Both the position numbers and the translations under genes were made by a program. The notes under the pieces were generated by a model. The model was given only the letters and a program-made list of their open reading frames with translations. It was not told the origin of the DNA and made no database searches. Positions 6,755 through 10,984 of a DNA stretch of 10,984 bases are shown here, piece by piece (within the stretch, counting starts at the first letter, position 1; every line of letters begins with the position of its first letter). Source of the DNA: a bacterium (GTDB lineage: Bacteria > Patescibacteriota > Gracilibacteria > UM-FILTER-43-11). The stretch spans positions 1 through 10,984 of the forward strand of contig JAUHXI010000030.1 of the NCBI GenBank assembly GCA_030426875.1, written 5' to 3'.

Positions 6755-6958
6755 GGCTTTAAAATTTCAAATCCGAAGCACCAAATTCCAAAGTAAAGTA
6801 CAAAACTCAAATACCAAATCAAAAAATCATAACTAGAACCTAAGTGTTAGTAACTATTTTGAAATCTTAGGACTGATCCCTAGTCACTCCTTCCTTTTTT
6901 ATGGTAAATTTAAGGTGTGTTCTTTATAAAAACCCAGTAATTCTTAATCTTCGATTGA
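6755..6958. repeat. Intergenic stretch with degenerate CAAATnCCAAA repeats
   Basis: About 200 AT-rich bases separate the pilin-like cluster from metG. They hold three imperfect copies of an 11-mer: CAAATCCGAAG (6768-6778), CAAATTCCAAA (6782-6792) and CAAATACCAAA (6808-6818). Weak stems occur near 6838-6880, but none makes a convincing terminator. A possible metG promoter, TGGTAA (6902-6907) - 17 - TATAAA (6925-6930), is weak at the -35. No ORF of note. Confidence 0.35.
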
Positions 6959-8467
6959 ATGAAATTCTATCTTACCACTGCCATTGCGTATACGAATGCT
7001 GGGCCTCACTTGGGTCATGCGTTGGAGTTTGTTCAAGCGGATGCGATTGCTCGCTATAAGCGCTTGATGGGATTTGACACCTGGTTTTTGACTGGGACCG
7101 ATGAGCATGGGATTAAAAATTATAATAAAGCCAAAGAAGCGGGGATTGACACCTTGGATTTTGTGCACAAGAATGCGACTCAGTTTAAGGATTTAAAAAA
7201 CAGTCTGGACATTGCGTATGATGACTTCATCCAAACCACCGATCAAGCCCGCCATTATCCGGCTGCTCAAAAGTTGTGGGAGCGCTTGGTGGCTAGTGGG
7301 GACATTTATTTGAAGGAATATGAGGGGCTTTACTGCGAGGGATGTGAAATGTTTTTAAAGGAAACCGATCTGGTTGATGGTAAATGTAGTACTCACAAGA
7401 CAGCTCCGGTTGCCTCTAAAGAATCAAACTACTTTTTTAAGTTGTCCAAATACAGCGATCAGATTGTTCAGTTGATTGAATCTGGGGAGCTTAAGTTATT
7501 GCCAGATTCCCGTCAGAATGAATTCTTGAACATGGCTAAGGAGGGGTTGATGGATGTTAGTTTTTCGCGTCCTAAAAGCAGCTTGCCTTGGGGAATTCCG
7601 GTGCCGAATGATCCGGAGCACACGATGTACGTGTGGTGTGATGCGTTGACCAATTATATTTCTGGCATTGGTTATTCTCAAGAATCAGATCAATTTAAGG
7701 CCTATTGGCCGGCGGATGTGCACTTGATTGGTAAGGATATTGTTCGTTTTCATGCGGGGATTTGGATTGGGATGTTGCTTTCTGCGGGTTTGGCATTGCC
7801 TAAGTCAATTTTGATTCATGGTTTTGTGACACACAATGGTGAAAAGATGAGTAAAACTCTAGGGAATGTGGTTGATCCGGTGGAACTGGCAGGGGAATAT
7901 GGGAAAGATAGCGTCCGTTATTACCTCCTCCGCGAAATTCCCATGGGGAATGATGGAGATTTTAGTGATAAACTTTTTGCTGAGCGCCATAATTCTGATT
8001 TGGCTAATAATTTAGGGAATCTGCTGAATCGGGTTCATACGCTTGTGAGTCGGAATGACATTGATGCGTTTACATTTGATCAGCACCATGCGGTGTTTGA
8101 GCAGAAAGTTGATGAGACGTGGCAAAAATTTGTTTCAGAAATGGATGAATATAGCCTTTCTGAGGGCATGTTTCATGTGTGGCGTCTGGTGGATTTTGCG
8201 AATAAGATGATGGAGGAGAAGAAGCCGTGGAGTCTTGTTAAAGAGGATCCTGAGGCGGGGAAGGCAGTCCTTTGTAATTTGTTGGAGGTGCTGAGGCACA
8301 TCAGTATTTTAATCAGTCCGTTTATTCCTACGGCGAGTCAAAGGATGAGGCAACAGTTGGGTTTGCCTGAATCCATTAATCCTGAAAAAGAAAGGGGGTG
8401 GGGGGCTCTTGAGGGGTGGGATGCATTGGGAGAGAGTGAGATTATTTTTCCGAGGATTGAGGATTAA
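6959..8467 (+). CDS. metG: Methionyl-tRNA synthetase
   Basis: A class I aminoacyl-tRNA synthetase that charges tRNA-Met, in the cytoplasm. The 502 residues carry the HIGH motif as HLGH (17-20) in the usual N-terminal context KFYLTTAIAYTNAGPHLGH and the KMSKS motif as KMSKT (296-300). A zinc knuckle C126-x2-C129-x13-C143-x2-H146 matches the single C-C-C-H knuckle of Thermus-type MetRS rather than the double knuckle of the E. coli type. The anticodon-binding helical domain occupies roughly 335-480. No C-terminal EMAP-II-like tRNA-binding domain is present, so the enzyme is a compact, probably monomeric form. ATG 6959 gives the canonical N-terminus; no Shine-Dalgarno is visible. It ends five bases from the convergent gene at 8473. 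Confidence 0.98.
   Translation: MKFYLTTAIAYTNAGPHLGHALEFVQADAIARYKRLMGFDTWFLTGTDEHGIKNYNKAKEAGIDTLDFVHKNATQFKDLKNSLDIAYDDFIQTTDQARHYPAAQKLWERLVASGDIYLKEYEGLYCEGCEMFLKETDLVDGKCSTHKTAPVASKESNYFFKLSKYSDQIVQLIESGELKLLPDSRQNEFLNMAKEGLMDVSFSRPKSSLPWGIPVPNDPEHTMYVWCDALTNYISGIGYSQESDQFKAYWPADVHLIGKDIVRFHAGIWIGMLLSAGLALPKSILIHGFVTHNGEKMSKTLGNVVDPVELAGEYGKDSVRYYLLREIPMGNDGDFSDKLFAERHNSDLANNLGNLLNRVHTLVSRNDIDAFTFDQHHAVFEQKVDETWQKFVSEMDEYSLSEGMFHVWRLVDFANKMMEEKKPWSLVKEDPEAGKAVLCNLLEVLRHISILISPFIPTASQRMRQQLGLPESINPEKERGWGALEGWDALGESEIIFPRIED
8394..8420 (+). other. Potential G-quadruplex motif at the 3' end of metG
   Basis: Four guanine runs of 5, 6, 4 and 3 (8394-8398, 8400-8405, 8413-8416, 8418-8420) are separated by loops of 1, 7 and 1 bases. 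They satisfy the canonical G3+N1-7 pattern on the coding strand, so the metG mRNA could fold a G-quadruplex about 50 bases before the stop. It encodes ERGWGALEGW, for which less G-rich codons were available. Confidence 0.5.
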
Positions 8468-8472
8468 CTTTT

Positions 8473-9117
8473 TTAAGAAGAAGGTAGATTTTCCATGATT
8501 AATTTTAGTGCTTCTTCATATCTATTTTTTCCAGATTCTAATGCCGCATAGGCTTCATTTAGTTCTCCTTGAACTCTCTCAACTCTTTCCGTACAATATT
8601 GGATATCACTGCTAGCTTCAACTAAGGTTAAATGTGCAAATTCAGGCCTGCCTCTGTGCCATTTTTTTGATGACCCCATGGTTCTAGAATCTATAATGGG
8701 GGCACCTAATTCATCTGCAATTTGGTCTTCATACTCATCTGAAAACTTGGCATCGTAAAGCTTAATAATTAGGTCAAAGTTTTGATATCCAATATCGCTC
8801 ACACAAAGACCTTCTTTTAACATTGGAATACCAAGATTTTTCAGCATAGCTTTAATTACATCCGAACTTCTACCGCGGCTCCAAGAAATAACCAATTCGT
8901 AATATTGCTCAGGACATAAAATGACATGACCTTTTTGAATTGCCTGATCTAATCTAGCGGATCTTTCGCTTTCCCGCCTAGCGTATTCCAAAGCAAATTT
9001 TTGTTCATGATCCAATAAAGCATGCTCCACAGATCTCCTACTTTCCCTTGCCCTTAGACAGGGGGGGGTAAGAAGTCGCCTTATTCTATCTAGAATTCCA
9101 TTTCCTGATTTTTCCAT
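8473..9117 (-). CDS. Hypothetical protein with basic N-terminus and C-terminal coiled coil
   Basis: I do not recognise this 214-residue protein. Residues 1-62 are very basic and probably helical (RIRRLL, RARESRRS, EYARRESERSARL). A mixed alpha/beta-looking part (63-165) contains GHVILCPEQYYELVISWSRG, a predicted strand NFDLIIKLYDAKF and a GAPIID segment. The end (166-210) is a heptad-like helix rich in Glu, Arg and Tyr. There is no signal peptide or membrane helix, so it is probably cytoplasmic. Start chosen at ATG 9117: the TTG 66 bases upstream (9183) lies inside the predicted -35 hexamer. Codons 17-19 (ACC CCC CCC) contain an uninterrupted C8 run prone to slippage. It is convergent with metG and divergent from the sortase. 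Coding is supported by the long open frame and its plausible protein composition, not by homology. Confidence 0.65.
   Translation of the reverse strand: MEKSGNGILDRIRRLLTPPCLRARESRRSVEHALLDHEQKFALEYARRESERSARLDQAIQKGHVILCPEQYYELVISWSRGRSSDVIKAMLKNLGIPMLKEGLCVSDIGYQNFDLIIKLYDAKFSDEYEDQIADELGAPIIDSRTMGSSKKWHRGRPEFAHLTLVEASSDIQYCTERVERVQGELNEAYAALESGKNRYEEALKLIMENLPSS
9061..9068. repeat. Homopolymer G8 (C8 on the coding strand) inside a gene
   Basis: Eight consecutive G on the + strand fall in codons 17-19 of the minus-strand gene. Gain or loss of one base would shift the frame only about 16 residues into the protein, and the next in-frame ATG lies near residue 91. Tracts of this length are the usual substrate of slipped-strand phase variation. 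Confidence 0.55.
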
Positions 9118-9155
9118 GTTCTTGGGTTTTTTATGAGATTTATAGTTTAGAGTCA

Positions 9156-9183
9156 ATTTTATTGAATTGTAAGCTTTTGTCAA
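9156..9183 (-). promoter_or_regulatory. Promoter of the minus-strand hypothetical gene (TTGACA-16-TAAAAT)
   Basis: On the minus strand a perfect TTGACA (9183-9178) is followed by 16 bases and TAAAAT (9161-9156). Initiation near 9149 would give a leader of about 32 bases before ATG 9117. This placement rules out TTG 9183 as the start codon. Confidence 0.6.
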
Positions 9184-9463
9184 TTAAATTCCACTTTTTT
9201 ATTTAGAGAATTTTAACGGACGGAGAATTTCCTGGACCAATTTTAGCGTTAGTAGGTTTCACCCCCCCTTTTTTTTTCTTAGCTTGAAACCTTCTTCACT
9301 TCAACCTCAACTACCACTGTAATACCCTAACCCTCCATGTCACCTCTTTTCTTCTTTTCTTCTTTGCTTCATTTTTACCCGCAAAAACGAAGCAAAAACG
9401 GCTGGGGAGAACACGGCAGAGGGTGATCCGTTAGTAATTCAAAAATGCTTTTCAGAGTATCTC
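9184..9463. other. Divergent intergenic region with hairpins and pyrimidine tract
   Basis: There is no supportable ORF. Contents: an 8-bp inverted repeat AGGTTTCA (9254-9261) / TGAAACCT (9285-9292), whose loop holds a C7T9 run (9262-9277); a T/C-only tract around 9342-9365; and a longer hairpin at 9363-9396. The two divergent promoters flank it at 9156-9183 and 9464-9533. The regulatory function, if any, is unknown. Confidence 0.4.
9363..9396. repeat. Imperfect hairpin TTTGCTTC ... GAAGCAAA
   Basis: TTTGCTTC (9363-9370) pairs with GAAGCAAA (9389-9396). After one A-C mismatch, TTTTT (9372-9376) pairs with AAAAA (9383-9387), leaving the loop ACCCGC. The hairpin has about 13 pairs. No T-run follows on either strand, so it is unlikely to be a terminator. 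The element GCAAAAACG is also directly repeated (9381-9389 and 9392-9400). Confidence 0.5.
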
Positions 9464-9491
9464 TTGACAATTATCATATTTTGTGTATAAT
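9464..9491 (+). promoter_or_regulatory. Upstream sortase promoter P1 (TTGACA-16-TATAAT)
   Basis: A perfect -35 (9464-9469) and a perfect -10 (9486-9491) are separated by 16 bases. Initiation near 9498 would give a leader of about 44 bases that runs through a second promoter. The CTCTTGACA context also occurs at the toxin-antitoxin promoter. Confidence 0.7.
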
Positions 9492-9504
9492 TAACATATC
9501 TGCA

Positions 9505-9533
9505 TTGATTCTTTCCCTAAAATTTGCTATAAT
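9505..9533 (+). promoter_or_regulatory. Proximal sortase promoter P2 (TTGATT-17-TATAAT, extended -10), leaderless
   Basis: TTGATT (9505-9510), 17 bases, then TATAAT (9528-9533) preceded by TGC. Initiation 6-8 bases after the -10 falls at 9539-9541, next to ATG 9542, so this promoter would make a leaderless mRNA. The box AAATTTGCTATAATAA (9520-9535) matches 3936-3951 with one mismatch. Confidence 0.75.
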
Positions 9534-9541
9534 AAGTGACT

Positions 9542-10396
9542 ATGCAAAATAACAGCAGCTTACATCAAGGGGAAAGCGTTGATATCAGCAACAAAATATG
9601 GCAATTTGTCCGATTTGCCGTCATCACAGGGCTCATTTTTGCCGTCTCGTTTTTTGCCATTAACTACCAGTCCTATAAAACCATCATAGCCAGCGTTTTA
9701 AACCCAGAAGCCCAAGAGGAACGCGGCGAAATTTTGATGGAGTCTGCTGAGAGTGGGGGAGGCGACATTGATGAATCCCTACTTTTACCCGTCTTAAACT
9801 CAGAAGAGGGCATTAACGACATGGAGTACGACCTTTCTGTTGTGGATATTCCAGTATTACATCCGGATAATCGCTTGGTTATTCCTACAACTGGCCAAAG
9901 TGTGCCCATCAACACAATGGGAACCGAGCACATCGTCAATAAAGACTGGGATGGGTTGGAGCACGACATTCAAGAAAGTCTAAAAACAGGGGTCTTGTTT
10001 TACCCTGGGGCCGCCAAACCTGGCCAAATGGGTAATACGTTCATCACAGGGCATAGTTCCAACTACGCGTGGGCAGATGGGAACTATAACGATGTGTTTG
10101 CTCTATTGGGCCAACTCGAAGTGGGAGACGAATACTATGTTTACTATGAGCAACAAAAGTATACCTACCGAGTCATTGAAACCAAGATTGTTACCGCCGA
10201 TGATGTGAGCATCTTAGAACAGCCATCAGACAAGCGAATTTCTACTTTGATGACCTGTTGGCCTGTTGGCACGGCTAGTAAGCGAATGGCTGTGATTGCT
10301 GAGGACATTACTGATTATTCAGGTATCGAAAGCAGTCATTCTTACTCAGAACCACTCTTAAATGAATCCAGTTTACCGATGCTACCCTCACGTTAA
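9542..10396 (+). CDS. Membrane-anchored sortase
   Basis: A cysteine transpeptidase that would cleave a sorting motif on secreted proteins and attach them to the envelope or to each other. The 284-residue product has an N-terminal membrane helix (about 19-41), an acidic Ser/Gly/Glu-rich linker (55-100) and a sortase beta-barrel. The barrel opens with RLVIPTTGQSVPI and carries the catalytic His171 (ITGHSS), Cys239 (TLMTCWP) and Arg248 (SKRMAVIAE). All three active-site residues are present. The TLMTC form and soluble C-terminus resemble class D/E sortases, but I do not assign a class. A C-terminal tail rich in Ser and Glu follows the barrel. ATG 9542 is preferred over GTG 9536, which lies between the -10 and the expected transcription start. 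No substrate with a C-terminal LPxTG-like signal is encoded in the window. Confidence 0.93.
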   Translation: MQNNSSLHQGESVDISNKIWQFVRFAVITGLIFAVSFFAINYQSYKTIIASVLNPEAQEERGEILMESAESGGGDIDESLLLPVLNSEEGINDMEYDLSVVDIPVLHPDNRLVIPTTGQSVPINTMGTEHIVNKDWDGLEHDIQESLKTGVLFYPGAAKPGQMGNTFITGHSSNYAWADGNYNDVFALLGQLEVGDEYYVYYEQQKYTYRVIETKIVTADDVSILEQPSDKRISTLMTCWPVGTASKRMAVIAEDITDYSGIESSHSYSEPLLNESSLPMLPSR

Positions 10397-10460
10397 AGTT
10401 CATTATGACTTAAGCTACATCTCCATCCTGGTTTATTTGATGTATTTTTCATCTTAAATC

Positions 10461-10482
10461 CCGTACAATGTATCTTGTACGG
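10461..10482. terminator. Perfect 8-bp hairpin between convergent genes
   Basis: CCGTACAA (10461-10468) and TTGTACGG (10475-10482) flank the 6-base loop TGTATC. It lies between the ends of two converging genes, which favours a bidirectional transcription barrier. No T-run follows on either strand, so an intrinsic terminator is uncertain and an operator-like palindrome is an alternative. Confidence 0.4.
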
Positions 10483-10524
10483 TAATAAATAGTTCAACTT
10501 ATTAAGTGGTATAGAACTCCCACC

Positions 10525-10549
10525 CATTTTTTGGCAACACTAAAAAATG
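10525..10549. repeat. AT-rich inverted repeat CATTTTTT ... AAAAAATG
   Basis: CATTTTTT (10525-10532) pairs with AAAAAATG (10542-10549) across a 9-base loop. It lies 34 bases past the stop of the minus-strand FtsA-like gene, where its T-rich arm could help end transcription. A short tandem CCCTAAT pair follows at 10558-10571. Confidence 0.35.
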
Positions 10550-10582
10550 AAATCCAACCCCTAATCCCTAATCGCTGTAATG

Positions 10583-10984
10583 CTAAACTTTCATGATGCC
10601 AATCACTTTGCGGATGGCTTTTTGCATGACGGTTTCTTCACCGGCTAATTCGATGCCCACATTGACTAAGGCCAAAGGTGTAATGTCTTGCTGGTCTTTC
10701 ATGCGCTTGGTTTCATCAACCACATTGGCCACATCTGACGGTTTCATGAGTCTGACATGAGGTGCGCGGGCAAATGGCAGTTTTTTGTACCATTTACTGT
10801 CTCTTAGAACGTTTTTGATTTCACCCAGGTGAGTGCCACCTCCACACAGTAGAATGCGAGACGGGAGAACTTCTACATTTTTAAAGTCACTGAGGCTTAG
10901 CATGACCCCTTCAAGCCAAATCTCAGTATCATTTTTGATGGTGTCGGTGATGACTTTTTTTGATTTTTTTTCTAATAAGTCATT
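10583..10984 (-). CDS. FtsA/PilM-like protein, C-terminal part (5' end outside the window)
   Basis: The frame is open to the right-hand edge; 133 residues are visible, beginning NDLLEKKSKK. The ATG at 10903 is internal. The segment PSRILLCGGGTHLGEIKNVL (visible 41-60) matches the second phosphate-binding loop region of actin-like FtsA/PilM ATPases (GGG followed by a helix). The later DVANVVD...QQDITPLALVNVGI pattern is one I associate with FtsA-domain proteins of Patescibacteria. If FtsA-like, it would link FtsZ rings or a pilus base to the membrane. The 1A/1C domains and Walker-like parts are missing here, so FtsA and PilM cannot be told apart. It is convergent with the sortase. Confidence 0.6.
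   Translation of the reverse strand, partial: NDLLEKKSKKVITDTIKNDTEIWLEGVMLSLSDFKNVEVLPSRILLCGGGTHLGEIKNVLRDSKWYKKLPFARAPHVRLMKPSDVANVVDETKRMKDQQDITPLALVNVGIELAGEETVMQKAIRKVIGIMKV

Noticed and set aside
9118..9183. 22-residue N-terminal extension of the minus-strand gene from TTG 9183
   Set aside because: TTG 9183 is part of the predicted -35 hexamer, so this segment would not be transcribed from that promoter.
9326..9336. Telomere-like CCCTAA strings (also 10558-10571)
   Set aside because: Only one or two units are present; too short to mean more than chance or a small intergenic repeat.
9536..9541. GTG 9536 as sortase start
   Set aside because: It lies directly behind the -10 hexamer, ahead of the likely transcription start; ATG 9542 fits better.

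Overview
The window looks like chromosomal DNA of a small-genome bacterium of the Candidate Phyla Radiation (Patescibacteria; a Peregrinibacteria- or Gracilibacteria-like lineage is my inference, not demonstrated). The reasons are a single-chain UvrD-type helicase fused to a RecB-like nuclease, a row of short secreted two-helix 'T4SS pilin' type proteins, a sortase with a TLMTC active site, an FtsA-like fragment of the sort common in this radiation, and a compact MetRS. TGA, TAA and TAG all end genes, and TGA lies in two ATGA overlaps, so the standard bacterial code applies rather than the TGA=Gly code of some Gracilibacteria.

Layout. 1-1884: 3' part of a helicase-nuclease (+). 1885-2719: a HigB/HigA-type toxin-antitoxin locus behind a near-consensus promoter with a palindromic operator; the toxin frame is broken by two stops and the antitoxin is intact. 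2769-3932: rmuC, a predicted membrane-anchored nuclease-family protein. 3973-6754: five consecutive, strongly diverged paralogues. Each has a Sec signal peptide, a different ectodomain and a C-terminal hairpin of two membrane helices around a GG...AGNxE-type loop. The cluster is driven by a TTGATA-17-TATAAT promoter inside the end of rmuC. 6959-8467: metG (Thermus-like single zinc knuckle). 8473-9117 (-): unrecognised protein with a C8 run in its early codons. 9184-9541: divergent regulatory region with hairpins, a pyrimidine tract and two tandem promoters. 9542-10396: membrane-anchored sortase, probably read from a leaderless mRNA. 10583-10984 (-): C-terminal part of an FtsA/PilM-like protein running off the window.

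How the genes may work together. Helicase-nuclease and RmuC point to DNA end processing and recombination. The five-gene pilin-like cluster is the least ordinary part: in one operon-like run the cell makes five related envelope proteins that share a core but not their exposed parts. This suggests a mixed-subunit surface fibre or envelope channel. The sortase shares a near-identical promoter box with this cluster, but no sorting substrate with a proper C-terminal signal is visible here. No secretion ATPase, tRNA, rRNA, CRISPR array or insertion sequence was found. No start codon here has a well-placed Shine-Dalgarno sequence.
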